From positions 3,596,001 to 3,660,000 of the forward strand of contig NZ_CP108032.1 in the NCBI RefSeq assembly GCF_036169555.1: a DNA stretch of 64,000 nucleotides, written 5' to 3'. This document shows, in pieces, positions 24,307 through 35,800 of the stretch. Positions within the stretch are counted from its first letter, which is position 1. The number at the start of each line of letters is the position of its first letter. The position numbers and the translations under genes were made by a program. The stretch is from Streptomyces sp. NBC_00306 (GTDB taxonomy: Bacteria; Actinomycetota; Actinomycetes; Streptomycetales; Streptomycetaceae). A model generated the notes under the pieces. It saw nothing but the letters and a program-made list of their open reading frames with translations. It ran no database searches and was not told where the DNA came from.

Positions 24307-25698
24307 TCAGTGCTCCGGCTTGTCTCCGTCCGTCGTCGAGGCCAGGTCGAGCGCGGCTGCGGTCAGGACCGACATGCTCTCCGCATAGACGGCGTCCGGG
24401 CGTTCGAAGGCCGGGCGGCTGGGCCCGCGCAGGAACGTCACCACGCCCAGCGTGCGGCCCCGGCTGCGCAGGACCGAGCACAGGGCGTGGACCATGTCGC
24501 GCGGCCACTGGCGGTCCGTCGACCAGTTCGCGGACGCGGAGGCCGGGGCACTCGCGCGGACCGAGCCGTTGCGGTCGGCCGCCTGGAGCGCCGGGTGGCC
24601 GTGCGGATAGCGGACCGGGATGCCGCCGCCCGCCACCGGGACGCACGGTCCGGGCGCGCCCGACGGTGTGGACGCCGTACGGACCAGACGGCGGCCGTCC
24701 GGCTCCATCAGGTCGATCAGCGCATGGTCGGCGAACCCGGCGAGCGCGAAGTCCAGATACGCCGTCGCCGCCTCCATCGGGTCCTCGCACTCCGCGGCGG
24801 CCCGGCCCGCGCGGTGCAGCTGGCTCGAGCGGAAGCGGAGGCGGTCCGCGTCCTGTTCCGCCAGCTTCGCCTCCGTCACGTCCTGGAACAGCCAGCCCAC
24901 GCCCAGCGGTACCGGTTCCTCCGCGAGCGGCGAGGCCAGCCGCAGGAAGCCGCTGCGCCAGCACCGGCGGCGTTCGGTCTCGCCGGCGGGCAGGGTCACC
25001 CACACCTCGCTGAGGCCGCGGGCCGCGCCCTCCGCCAGCACATGGTGGAGCGCGCCCTCCAGCTGCTCCACGCCCTGGAGGACCAGTTCGCCCAGCGGCC
25101 GGCCGAGCGGTGAGGTCCGCCCGGCGCCGAGGGCACGTGCGGCGTAGCCGTTGACGACGGTCGGCCGCAGGTCCACGTCCACCAGGACGACACCCCAGGA
25201 CGCGTCCTCGAACAGCGCCTCGCTCAGCGCGATCGAACGCTCCAGGTCGATCTGCGCATGGACCTCGCTGAACGCGCAGTACACCCCGGCGGGAGCGCCG
25301 TCGGCGCCGAGCACCCGCGCCGACTGGGTCCGTACGAGCACCCGGCCGCCGTCCTTGCGCAGCAGGGCGAACTCGTGGACCTGCCGGCCCGGCGCGTCCA
25401 TCGCGGCCATGAGCCGGCCCTGGACCTCTCCGGCGTCGGCCGTCCGCACCGCCCAGCCGGCGAAGCCGCGGCGTCCTACGGCCTCCTCCGCCGACCAGCC
25501 GAGGATCCGTTCCGCCTCGCGGTTCCAGTGCGTGATGGTGGCGTTCGCGTCGAAGGCGCAGAGCGCGGCGTCCATCCCGTCCAGGAGTGCGGCGAGCAGT
25601 TCCGAACCGGGCACCGCGACAGGCTCGGGCCCCGTACCGGCACGCTCCGGCTCGTCGGGCCCGAGCGCGTTGGCGGCCTCACTCTTCGAAGCACTCAT
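24307..25698 (-). CDS. PAS-PAS-GAF sensor protein without an output domain
   Basis: This 463-residue soluble protein has a first PAS domain at about 30-150 (LLDGMDAALCAFDANATITHW, AERILGWSAEEAVGR, a classical PAS core) and a second at about 160-285 ending in FQDVTEAKLAEQDADRLR. A GAF-like domain fills the C-terminus (about 305-455). In Streptomyces this arrangement normally continues into a PP2C/SpoIIE phosphatase or a histidine kinase; here the protein stops after GAF with TDGDKPEH. It may be a decoy, scaffold or partner sensor. ATG 25698 is preceded by AGGGGG. Cofactor residues for haem or flavin are not obvious. Confidence 0.8.
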   Translation of the reverse strand: MSASKSEAANALGPDEPERAGTGPEPVAVPGSELLAALLDGMDAALCAFDANATITHWNREAERILGWSAEEAVGRRGFAGWAVRTADAGEVQGRLMAAMDAPGRQVHEFALLRKDGGRVLVRTQSARVLGADGAPAGVYCAFSEVHAQIDLERSIALSEALFEDASWGVVLVDVDLRPTVVNGYAARALGAGRTSPLGRPLGELVLQGVEQLEGALHHVLAEGAARGLSEVWVTLPAGETERRRCWRSGFLRLASPLAEEPVPLGVGWLFQDVTEAKLAEQDADRLRFRSSQLHRAGRAAAECEDPMEAATAYLDFALAGFADHALIDLMEPDGRRLVRTASTPSGAPGPCVPVAGGGIPVRYPHGHPALQAADRNGSVRASAPASASANWSTDRQWPRDMVHALCSVLRSRGRTLGVVTFLRGPSRPAFERPDAVYAESMSVLTAAALDLASTTDGDKPEH

Positions 25699-25869
25699 CC
25701 TGTACCCCCTGCAGGACGCGTCCGCGCGAGCTGATGCACGTCAGATCATTCAACTCGAACGTGACTCACGACACACGCTGTTCGGGTAAATCGTTGCCTG
25801 CCGGAAATGCGGACGCCGGGTGCCGGCCGGACGGCCGACAACGGGGCGGAGCAGCGGCCGGCAACGAAA

Positions 25870-25902
25870 CCGCCCCGGCCGGGCGGATGCCGGCCGGGGC
25901 GG
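25870..25902 (-). terminator. Strong hairpin terminator of the isocitrate dehydrogenase gene
   Basis: CCGCCCCGGCCGG and CCGGCCGGGGCGG form a perfect 13-bp stem with a 7-nt loop, 18 bp beyond the stop. On the minus strand it is followed by GTTTCGTT. Confidence 0.85.
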
Positions 25903-25920
25903 AACGGTGTCGCGGAGGTG

Positions 25921-28459
<2,539 letters not shown>

Positions 28460-28618
28460 TGCATGTCCGGGCCCGGTGCGGCTGATTCCCGGCGACGCGG
28501 ACGCGCCGGCGGCCCCGTACCCGGTAGGAGCCGCCGCGGGCCGGACCCGCTGAGTTCCTGTACGGAACCCTCTCCCCCGCGTGAAGATGGCCGCCTGCCC
28601 CGTGAAGGAGTCCGTGCC

Positions 28619-29497
28619 ATGCCCAGAGCCGTGCCCGAGCGCGACGCCTCGTGTGCCGTCGCCCAGGCCGCCGCCGTGGTCGGCGACTGGTGGAGTCTGC
28701 TGATCGTCCGGGAGACGGCCCGTGGCAGACACCGGTTCGACGCTCTCCAGCGCGAGCTGGAGATCTCCCGGAAGGTGCTCACCGAGCGGCTGAACCACCT
28801 CGTCGACAGCAAGGTCCTGGAGAAGGTCCCGTACCAGCACGGACCCGTCCGGTACGAGTACCGGCTCACCGAGACCGGCCGCGCGCTGCTGCCCGTGCTC
28901 GTGTCCATGCAGGACTGGGCCGACCGCTGGCTGCTCGGGGACGGCACGCTGACCGGCACCGCGGACGAGCACAGCGCCGAGGCGCAGCGGGTGCACGAGC
29001 TGGTGGGCGAGCGGCTGGCGCGCTTCACCCTGCCCGTGCACAGCGGCGGGGACCTGGACCCGGTGGACGGCCGCTCGGCGGCCACCGTGCTGTTCTGCTA
29101 CCCCGCGACCGGCCGACCGGGTCCGCTGCCGGACGACTGGGACACCATCCCGGGCGCGGTCGGCTGCACGCTGGAGAACCGGCTGTTCCGCGACGCGTAC
29201 GCGGACTTCACCGCGGCGGGGGTCGCGGTGCGCGGGGTCAGCACGCAGCGGCCCGACGAGCAGCGCGTCTTCGCCGCCGCCGAGGAGCTGCCGTTCCCGC
29301 TGCTCTCCGACATGGACAGCCGGCTGTCGGCCGCGCTGCGGCTGCCGACGTTCCGCGCCGGACAGGGCCTGCGGCTGAAGCGGGCGGTGCTGGTGCTGGA
29401 CCGGGAGCGCACCGTGCGGCATGTGCAGTACCCGGTGACCGACATCCCGGCCGCGGTGACGACCGCCCTGCGGGAGGCGTCCGCCCTGTCAGGGTGA
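28619..29497 (+). CDS. HxlR-type winged helix fused to a peroxiredoxin domain
   Basis: This 292-residue protein joins two domains. Residues 1-110 are an HxlR/DUF24 winged helix ([57 protein letters not shown]), including the N-terminal Cys that senses oxidants or electrophiles in HypR/YodB-type members. Residues about 155-290 are an AhpC/TSA thioredoxin fold with the peroxidatic motif [15 protein letters not shown] and the later [17 protein letters not shown] peroxide-reactive transcription factor in one chain is the simplest reading; DNA targets are unknown. ATG 28619 has AAGGAG upstream. It overlaps the convergent pdxH by 9 bp at the 3' end. Confidence 0.85.
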   Translation: MPRAVPERDASCAVAQAAAVVGDWWSLLIVRETARGRHRFDALQRELEISRKVLTERLNHLVDSKVLEKVPYQHGPVRYEYRLTETGRALLPVLVSMQDWADRWLLGDGTLTGTADEHSAEAQRVHELVGERLARFTLPVHSGGDLDPVDGRSAATVLFCYPATGRPGPLPDDWDTIPGAVGCTLENRLFRDAYADFTAAGVAVRGVSTQRPDEQRVFAAAEELPFPLLSDMDSRLSAALRLPTFRAGQGLRLKRAVLVLDRERTVRHVQYPVTDIPAAVTTALREASALSG

Positions 29498-30145
29498 CAG
29501 CCGCTCGATGTCCCATCCGCCGTCGCGGGAGGTGAATCGCAGCCGGTCGTGCAGCCGGTTCGCGTGCCCCTGCCAGAACTCCACCGCCTGCGGCTCGACC
29601 CGGTAGCCGCCCCACTCCGGCGGGGCGGGCACCTGCTCGCCCTCCGGGTGGCGGGCGGCCAGTTCCTCGTACGTACGGATCAGCTCCTCGCGCGAGGCGA
29701 TCACCGAGGACTGGGCGCTGGCCCAGGCACCGAGCTGCGAGCCGTGCGGGCGGGTGCGGAAGTACGCCACCGTCTCCTCCCGGCCGATCCGGGTGGCGGT
29801 GCCCGTGACGACGACCTGGCGGGCGATGGGATGCCAGGGGAAGAGCACCGAGACATACGCGTTGGCGTCGATCTCGCGGCCCTTGCGGGAGCCGTAGTTG
29901 GTGTAGAAGACGAAGCCCCGGGAGTCGTACTGCTTCAGCAGCACCGTGCGCGACGACGGACGGCCGTCGGGGGTGGCGGTGGACACGACCATGGCGTTCG
30001 GCTCGTGCAGTCCGGCGGACGCGGCCTGCGCGAACCAGCGCGCGAACTGCTCCATGGGCGTGGGCGCGAGGTCCGTCTCCAGCAGCGGCGTGGAGCGGTA
30101 GTGCTCGCGCATCAGGGCGGGGTTCGGGGCGGCGTCGTCGGTCAC
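29489..30145 (-). CDS. pdxH: Pyridoxamine 5'-phosphate oxidase
   Basis: PdxH uses FMN to oxidise PNP or PMP to pyridoxal 5'-phosphate in the B6 salvage pathway. The 218-residue protein shows the family motifs [20 protein letters not shown] (FMN and substrate), [46 protein letters not shown], and the C-terminal [20 protein letters not shown] with [11 protein letters not shown] 30145 (AGGA 7 bp upstream) was chosen over GTG 30217, which has no ribosome-binding site and adds a non-family extension. It is divergent from citrate synthase and convergent with the HxlR-peroxiredoxin gene. Confidence 0.95.
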   Translation of the reverse strand: MTDDAAPNPALMREHYRSTPLLETDLAPTPMEQFARWFAQAASAGLHEPNAMVVSTATPDGRPSSRTVLLKQYDSRGFVFYTNYGSRKGREIDANAYVSVLFPWHPIARQVVVTGTATRIGREETVAYFRTRPHGSQLGAWASAQSSVIASREELIRTYEELAARHPEGEQVPAPPEWGGYRVEPQAVEFWQGHANRLHDRLRFTSRDGGWDIERLSP

Positions 30146-30450
30146 GGGCTCATCCTGCCGCAGCGCCCGCTTCTCCCCGGCACCCAGTGCCGGGGATCCT
30201 GACAGGGGATTCGACACGGGAGTGGCACCGGGGAGGCGGGAGTGTGCCGGATGTCACGCTTCCCCGCATCGTCCGGACCCGCCAAAATCTTGCCTCGGGC
30301 CACTGTGGCTCCCCGACAGCAGGGGATATCGTGCCTGCCTCCCCGGCGTTGGGGTGACCGCCCGTCGCCCGGGGCATCACCAGGGTGACCGGTCCACGAT
30401 CACGCACCGGCCGACCCGCACCCGCCGTACGCATCCCGAGGAGCCGCCTG
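30146..30450. other. Divergent promoter region, pdxH / citrate synthase
   Basis: 305 bp without a gene. There are GC-rich inverted words near 30165-30200 (CCGGCACCCAGTGCCGG, a perfect short hairpin) and GGTGACCG repeated at about 30354 and 30383. TATCGT near 30328 is a possible -10 for the citrate synthase gene. Confidence 0.5.
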
Positions 30451-31551
30451 ATGTCCGACTTCGTACCAGGACTCGAAGGAGTCGTCGCGTTCGAGACGGA
30501 GATCGCCGAACCCGACAAGGAGGGCGGCTCGCTCCGCTACCGCGGCGTCGACATCGAGGACCTGGTCGGCCAGGTCTCGTTCGGCAATGTGTGGGGCCTG
30601 CTGGTCGACGGGGCGTTCAACCCGGGGCTGCCGGCCGCCGAGCCGTTCCCCATCCCGGTCCACTCCGGCGACATCCGCGTCGACGTCCAGTCGGCGCTGG
30701 CGATGCTGGCGCCCGTGTGGGGGCTGCGGCCGCTGCTCGACATCGACGCGGAACAGGCCCGCGAGGATCTCGCCCGGGCCGCCGTCATGGCGCTGTCCTA
30801 CGTGGCACAGAGTGCCCGTGGCCAGGGCCTGCCGATGGTGCCGCAGCGCGAGATCGACAAGGCACAGACCGTCGTCGAGCGGTTCATGATCCGCTGGCGC
30901 GGTGAGCCGGACCCGCGGCATGTGAAGGCCGTCGACGCCTACTGGACCTCGGCCGCCGAGCACGGCATGAACGCCTCCACCTTCACCGCCCGTGTCATCG
31001 CCTCCACCGGCGCCGACGTCGCGGCGGCGCTGTCGGGCGCGGTCGGCGCGATGTCCGGGCCGCTGCACGGCGGTGCGCCCTCCCGTGTGCTCGGCATGAT
31101 CGAGGAGATCGAGCGGACGGGCGACGCGACGGCGTACGTCAAACGGACCCTCGACAACGGCGAGCGGCTGATGGGCTTCGGCCACCGGGTCTACCGGGCC
31201 GAGGACCCGCGCGCCCGCGTCCTGCGGCGTACGGCCAAGGAGCTGGACGCGCCGCGCTTCGAGGTCGCGGAGGCCCTGGAGAAGGCCGCGCTGGAGGAGC
31301 TGCACAACCGTCGCCCGGACCGGGTCCTGGCGACGAACGTGGAGTTCTGGGCGGCGATCATGCTGGACTTCGCCGAGGTTCCGGCGCACATGTTCACCTC
31401 GATGTTCACGTGCGCGCGCACCGCGGGCTGGTCGGCGCACATCCTGGAGCAGAAGCGCACGGGCCGGCTGGTCCGTCCCTCGGCCCGGTACGTGGGCCCG
31501 GGCACGCGCGGCCCGCAGGAGATCACGGGCTACGACGACATCGCCCGCTGA
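30451..31551 (+). CDS. Citrate synthase (type II, short form)
   Basis: It condenses oxaloacetate and acetyl-CoA (or a related acyl-CoA) to citrate. The 366-residue protein carries the citrate synthase signature around GFGHRVYRAEDPRA (catalytic His), a second His in SGPLHGGAPSRV, and the acidic residue in MLDFAEVPAHMFTSMF. It lacks the long N-terminal domain of gltA-type enzymes and resembles the second, shorter citrate synthases of Streptomyces; 2-methylcitrate synthase activity cannot be excluded. ATG 30451 has GAGGAG 8 bp upstream. Confidence 0.92.
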   Translation: MSDFVPGLEGVVAFETEIAEPDKEGGSLRYRGVDIEDLVGQVSFGNVWGLLVDGAFNPGLPAAEPFPIPVHSGDIRVDVQSALAMLAPVWGLRPLLDIDAEQAREDLARAAVMALSYVAQSARGQGLPMVPQREIDKAQTVVERFMIRWRGEPDPRHVKAVDAYWTSAAEHGMNASTFTARVIASTGADVAAALSGAVGAMSGPLHGGAPSRVLGMIEEIERTGDATAYVKRTLDNGERLMGFGHRVYRAEDPRARVLRRTAKELDAPRFEVAEALEKAALEELHNRRPDRVLATNVEFWAAIMLDFAEVPAHMFTSMFTCARTAGWSAHILEQKRTGRLVRPSARYVGPGTRGPQEITGYDDIAR

Positions 31552-31590
31552 TCCCCCTGCGCGTCCGCCCGTTCGATCCCCGTCCCGCGG

Positions 31591-32601
31591 TCAGGCCGCC
31601 GGCTCCAGCAGTTCCGCATGGTGCCGTGCGGCGACCAGCGGGTGGGCGCGCAGCTTGCCCTTGAGCTCGTTCTTTCCGTACTCCGCGAACAGCGGGTTCG
31701 CGGGGTCCGCCGTGACGCCGGGGGCGTGCGCCGCGTACGGGAAGGCGAGCGGCTCGACACGGGCGTCCAGGCGCGGGTTGTAGAAGAACGGCACGGAGTA
31801 CCGCTCGGTGGCGCCGGGCGGGCTCACCACCCGGTGGTGGGTGGCCTTCAGATAGCCGTCGGTCGCGACTTCGAGGAGCTCGCCGAGGTTGACCACGAAG
31901 GCCCCCGGCAGGGGCGGTACGTCGTGGAACACGCCGTCCTCGCGCTCGACCTGGAGGCCGCCGACGCTGTCCTGGTGGAGCAGGGTCAGAAAGCCGTAGT
32001 CCTTGTGCGCGCCGACGCCCTGGCCGCCCCCGTCCGCCGGACTGCCGGGGTAGCGCACCAGCTTGAGGTGGATGTGGGCGCGGTCGCCGAAGAGGTGGTC
32101 GTAGAAGTCCGCCGGGGCGCCGATGGAGACGAGCAACTCGTGCAGCAGCCGCTCGGCCACCGCGCTCAGCCGGTCGATCCAGCCGAGCGCCGCGGTGCGC
32201 AGCTGCGGCAGGGCGGCGGGCCACTGGTTGGGGCCCTCCAGCCACCAGTACCCGGGCTCGCCGGGCGCGGGGACGCGGGCGGGCCGCTCGGCGCCGATGT
32301 CGAGCTGGTCGCGCCAGTCCTGGCTGCCGCCGGTGCGTTCGTCGCCGATGCGCGTGTAGCCGCGGAAGTGCGGCGAGTTGACGTTGTCGATGGCGAGCCG
32401 GTCGGCCTCGGGCAGGGCGAAGAAGGCGCGCATGGTGCTGTTGAGCGCGGCCGTCTCGGCCTCGGTGACGCCGTGACCGGTGAGCTGGAAGAAGCCGACG
32501 TCATGGGCGGCGCTGTGCAGCTGGGCGTGCAGCAGCGCGCGGGCCTGGGGGCCGCGGTCGGCGGCGGAGAGGTCGATGACGGGGAGCTGAAGAGAGGACA
32601 T
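31591..32601 (-). CDS. Isopenicillin-N-synthase-like 2OG/Fe(II) oxygenase
   Basis: This 336-residue soluble oxygenase has an N-terminal DIOX-N domain (LPVIDLSAADRG, GFFQLTGHGV) and a jelly-roll core with Fe ligands HKD (in GVGAHKDYGFLTLLHQD) and the distal His of KATHHRVVSPP, plus the RYSVPFF motif that binds the 2-oxoglutarate carboxylate. It belongs to the IPNS/flavone-synthase-like superfamily; the substrate is unknown. ATG 32601 has GGAAG 5 bp upstream. A cysteine-type leader peptide lies 114 bp upstream on the same strand, hinting at sulfur-related control. Confidence 0.9.
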   Translation of the reverse strand: MSSLQLPVIDLSAADRGPQARALLHAQLHSAAHDVGFFQLTGHGVTEAETAALNSTMRAFFALPEADRLAIDNVNSPHFRGYTRIGDERTGGSQDWRDQLDIGAERPARVPAPGEPGYWWLEGPNQWPAALPQLRTAALGWIDRLSAVAERLLHELLVSIGAPADFYDHLFGDRAHIHLKLVRYPGSPADGGGQGVGAHKDYGFLTLLHQDSVGGLQVEREDGVFHDVPPLPGAFVVNLGELLEVATDGYLKATHHRVVSPPGATERYSVPFFYNPRLDARVEPLAFPYAAHAPGVTADPANPLFAEYGKNELKGKLRAHPLVAARHHAELLEPAA

Positions 32602-32714
32602 GAGTGCTTCCGCGGGGTGTACGGGATCCCACGGGGCCGCCGGGGGTGGTGGCGGGGCCGCGGGTGCGCCGGGGCGAACGGGATGGGCGGCCTGTCGCAG
32701 GGACGGGCCCGAGG

Positions 32715-32789
32715 TCAGACGGAGCGCCGACAGCCCATGCTCGTGACGCGGACGTAGTCCACGTGACGGCGTCGTACCAGCAGAAGCAT
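32715..32789 (-). CDS. RRHVD-type leader peptide (24 residues) upstream of the oxygenase
   Basis: The short frame starts MLLLVRRRHVDYVRVTS and continues MGCRRSV. It fits the actinobacterial leader-peptide pattern of RRHVD, an Arg-x-x-S stretch and a near-terminal Cys, known upstream of sulfur and cysteine-responsive genes. ATG 32789 lies 6 bp after TATCCT, a -10-like box, so it should be translated leaderless, as is usual for this class. The downstream gene on the same strand is the 2OG/Fe(II) oxygenase. Regulation by cysteine supply through stalling is inferred from the class. Confidence 0.75.
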   Translation of the reverse strand: MLLLVRRRHVDYVRVTSMGCRRSV

Positions 32790-32863
32790 GGGCCCAGGAT
32801 ACTGCGCGGGCCCCGAACGTCCTGTGGCGCGGGTCACACCGCCGCCGGTGGTGCGCGGCCCCG

Positions 32864-33451
32864 TCAGCCCAGCGTCTCGTCCAGCAGGGCGGCCCACTGC
32901 GCGACGACCCGTTTCCTGCGGGCGGTGTCGTCGGTGAGCAGGTTCGCCAGCCCCAGGCCGCGGGCCATGTCGAGCAGGCCCTGGACGGTCTCGCGCACGC
33001 CGGGCCGCGACTCGTCCACACCCAGGAGCTGGACCGCGATGCGGTGGGTCTCGCGCCCGACCCTGGCCTCCAGTTCGGTGACCCGCGGGCGCAGCTGTTC
33101 CTCGTTGGACGCGGCGACCCACAGATGCAGCGCGGCACGGAACAGCGGCCCCGTGTAGAGGCCGACGAGGGCCTCGACGACCGCCGCGCGGTCCTGGCCC
33201 GGCAGCGAGCGCAGGGCCGAGGACCGTTCCTCGGCGACGTACTCCACGGCGGCCGTGAACAGGTCCTCGCGGGTCGGGAAGTGATGCTGCGCCGCACCCC
33301 GGGAGACGCCCGCGCGCTCGGCGACCACGGAGACCGTGGAGCCTGCCCAGCCGTGCTCGGCCAGGCAGGCGACGGCGGCCTCCAGCAGGCGCTGCCGGGT
33401 GGCCCGGCTGCGGTCCTGCTTGGGGGCCTTCGACGTGGCTACAGCTCCCAT
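32864..33451 (-). CDS. TetR/AcrR-family regulator, last gene of the Atu-like operon
   Basis: This 195-residue protein has an N-terminal helix-turn-helix typical of TetR (RQRLLEAAVACLAEHGWAGSTV, VVAERAGVSRGAAQHHFPTRE) and a helical ligand-binding domain. Its ATG 33451 overlaps the end of the enoyl-CoA hydratase gene by 13 bp, so it is the last member of the catabolic operon and probably its autoregulated repressor, comparable in position and family to AtuR of Pseudomonas. A matching palindrome lies at the operon head (43076-43098). The inducer is presumably an acyl-CoA intermediate. Confidence 0.88.
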   Translation of the reverse strand: MGAVATSKAPKQDRSRATRQRLLEAAVACLAEHGWAGSTVSVVAERAGVSRGAAQHHFPTREDLFTAAVEYVAEERSSALRSLPGQDRAAVVEALVGLYTGPLFRAALHLWVAASNEEQLRPRVTELEARVGRETHRIAVQLLGVDESRPGVRETVQGLLDMARGLGLANLLTDDTARRKRVVAQWAALLDETLG

Positions 33452-34173
33452 ACGGGATCCCGGCGTTCGATGAAGGCGGTCATGCCCTCCCGGGCCTCGG
33501 CCGACGCGAACAGGGACGCCGAGCGCTGCACCAGATCCTCCGCATCCCGCTCGAACGCGTCCAGCACCCGCGCGGTGACCAGCCGTTTCGACGCGGCCAG
33601 CCCCTGCGGGGAGGCCTTGCGCAGCCCGCCGAGAAGCGGCGCGAGTCCCTCGTCCACATCGTCGGCGGCGAGCGTCAGCAGTCCGATACGGGCCGCCTCC
33701 GCCGCGTCGAAGCGCTCCCCGGTCAGGTAGTAGCGCTCGGCGGCCCGCGGGTCCAGACGCGGCAGCAGCGGCAGCGAGATCACGGCCGGCGCGACCCCGA
33801 TACGGACCTCGGTGAACGCGAAGTCCGAGTCGCTGGAGGCCACCGCCATGTCGCAGGCGCCGAGCACCCCGAGCCCGCCGGCGCGGGTCTTCCCGCTCAC
33901 CCGGGCCACGACCGGTTTGGGCAGGGTGACGATCTGCCGCAGCAGGTCGACGAAGGTGTACGGGTTGGGCGGGGCCTTGAGATCGGCGCCCGCGCTGAAG
34001 GTGCTCCCGGTGTGGGTGAGCACCACCGCGCGTACGGCGTCGTCCTTGGCACAGTCGGCCAGCGCCTGCGCCAGGTCGCCGACGAGCCGCGCCGACAGGG
34101 CGTTGCGGTTCGCGGGCGAGTCCAGCGTCAGGGTGGTGATGCCGCGCTCGTGCGCGATGGCGACCAGCGTCAC
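33439..34173 (-). CDS. Enoyl-CoA hydratase/isomerase family protein (LiuC/AtuE-like)
   Basis: This 244-residue crotonase has the oxyanion-hole segments FSAGADLKAPP and KTRAGGLGVLGACDMAVAS. The motif FTEVRIGVAPAVISLPLL carries the Glu that places the water and closely recalls methylglutaconyl-CoA and isohexenylglutaconyl-CoA hydratases (SEVKIGLAPAVIS). GTG 34173 overlaps the ligase stop (GTGA). Hydration of a branched 2-enoyl-CoA made by the carboxylase is the likely step. Confidence 0.88.
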   Translation of the reverse strand: MTLVAIAHERGITTLTLDSPANRNALSARLVGDLAQALADCAKDDAVRAVVLTHTGSTFSAGADLKAPPNPYTFVDLLRQIVTLPKPVVARVSGKTRAGGLGVLGACDMAVASSDSDFAFTEVRIGVAPAVISLPLLPRLDPRAAERYYLTGERFDAAEAARIGLLTLAADDVDEGLAPLLGGLRKASPQGLAASKRLVTARVLDAFERDAEDLVQRSASLFASAEAREGMTAFIERRDPVWEL

Positions 34174-35759
34174 GTGTTCTCCCTTTCCCGGTCCCTCAGT
34201 TCACGCCGGAGAATCTTCCCCGAGGCGGCACGCGGGACCCCGCCGATGAACGAGACACGGCGGATCTTCTTGTAGGGGGCGACGCGCTCGGCGACGAAGG
34301 CGATGATGTCGTCCTCCGTCAGCTCCTCGGCGCCCGGCTGCCGTACGACGTACGCCTTCGGGATCTCGTTCCCGTCAGTGTCGTACACCCCGATGACCGC
34401 CGCGTCGGCGATCCCCTCGTGACCGAGCAGCAGCGCCTCCAGCTCCGCGGGCGGGACCTGGAAGCCCTTGTACTTGATCAGCTCCTTCACGCGGTCGACG
34501 ACGAACAGCCAGCCGTCCTCGTCGACGCGTCCGATGTCGCCGGTGCGCAGCCAGCCCTCCTCGTCGATCATCGCCGCGGTGGCCTCGGGGCGGCCGAGGT
34601 AGCCCTTCATCACCTGCGGTCCGCGGATCGCGACCTCGCCCTCCTCGCCCGGTCCGACGTCCTTGCCCGGGTCGTCGAGGGAGACGAGCCGCAGTTCGGT
34701 GGAGGGGATGAGCTTGCCGACGGTGCCGGGCGGCGGGTTCTCGGCGCCGAGGGGGACGACATGGGTGCCGGGCGACAGCTCGGTCATGCCGTACGCCTGG
34801 CCGATGGGCGGCAGGCCGAGCCGTTTGGAGCAGGCGGCGGCCAGCTCGGCGTCCAGGGGCGCCGCGGAGCAGATGATGTACTCCAGCGACGACAGGTCGT
34901 ACTGGGCGACCGCCGGGTGCTTGGCGAGTGCGAGGACAACCGGCGGAGCGACGTACAGCGCGGTGATGCGGTGCTTCTCGATCGCCGCGAGGAAGGTGTC
35001 CAGCTCGAAGCGGGGCAGGACGACGACGGTGGAGCCCTGCCGCAGCGGCGCGTTCATCAGCGCGGTGAGGCCGTAGATGTGGAAGAACGGCAGCACGGCG
35101 AGGATGCGTTCGCCCGGGTTCATCGGGATGAGCGGGGAGAGCTGCGCCAGGTTGGTCGCGATGGAGCGGTGGGTGAGCATCACCCCCTTGGGGATGCCAG
35201 TGGTGCCGGAGGAGTACGGCAGGGCGGCCACGTCCTCGGCGGGGTCGATGACGACCTCGGTGTCGGGCGCGTCCGAGACGATCATGTCGAGCATGCTGGT
35301 GTGCCCGTCGGCCCGGTCGCAGACGAAGATCTCCTCGATGCCGGCGGCCAGTTCGGCGGCCCTGCGGGCGACTTCGAGCAGCGGTGAGACGGTGAAGATC
35401 CAGCGGGCGGAGGAGTCCCGCAGCTGCTTGGCGAACTCCTCCGCGGTGGCGAGCGGATGGACGGTCGTGACGGACGCGCCGGCGCGGGTGGCCCCGTAGA
35501 AGACCGCGGGGTACGCGACCGTGTTGGGGCTGTGCAGGGCGAGGACGTCGCCCTTGCGCAGCCCCGCCTCGGCGAGTGCGGCGGCGATCCGGCGGTGGAA
35601 GAGGTCGAGCTGGGTGTAGGTGACGGTGGTGCCGTTCACCCCGTCGATCAGCGCGATCGTGTCCCCGAACTCGGCGGCCCGGTGGAGCACCGCGTCGTGG
35701 ATCGGCTCGCTGACGGCAGGGACGTCTGCGTACTCACTGCTGAACACGGTTACCGGCAT
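34170..35759 (-). CDS. 4-coumarate-CoA-ligase-like acyl-CoA synthetase
   Basis: This 529-residue ANL-superfamily enzyme activates a carboxylate with ATP and CoA. Motifs: A3 box YSSGTTGIPKGVM, A5 QAYGMTELSP, A7 GWLRTGDIGR, A8 VDRVKELIKYKGFQV, and the catalytic Lys near the end in PRAASGKILRREL. S. coelicolor SCO4383 in the corresponding place was described as a cinnamate/4-coumarate:CoA ligase. In this operon it would feed an isoprenoid or branched acid into the carboxylase pathway. ATG 35759 has GAGGGGG upstream; 41 bp separate it from the dehydrogenase gene. Confidence 0.93.
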   Translation of the reverse strand: MPVTVFSSEYADVPAVSEPIHDAVLHRAAEFGDTIALIDGVNGTTVTYTQLDLFHRRIAAALAEAGLRKGDVLALHSPNTVAYPAVFYGATRAGASVTTVHPLATAEEFAKQLRDSSARWIFTVSPLLEVARRAAELAAGIEEIFVCDRADGHTSMLDMIVSDAPDTEVVIDPAEDVAALPYSSGTTGIPKGVMLTHRSIATNLAQLSPLIPMNPGERILAVLPFFHIYGLTALMNAPLRQGSTVVVLPRFELDTFLAAIEKHRITALYVAPPVVLALAKHPAVAQYDLSSLEYIICSAAPLDAELAAACSKRLGLPPIGQAYGMTELSPGTHVVPLGAENPPPGTVGKLIPSTELRLVSLDDPGKDVGPGEEGEVAIRGPQVMKGYLGRPEATAAMIDEEGWLRTGDIGRVDEDGWLFVVDRVKELIKYKGFQVPPAELEALLLGHEGIADAAVIGVYDTDGNEIPKAYVVRQPGAEELTEDDIIAFVAERVAPYKKIRRVSFIGGVPRAASGKILRRELRDRERENT

Positions 35760-35800
35760 GGTCGGCCCCCTCGCTGTGTGGACGGCCAGAATCGCCTCTG

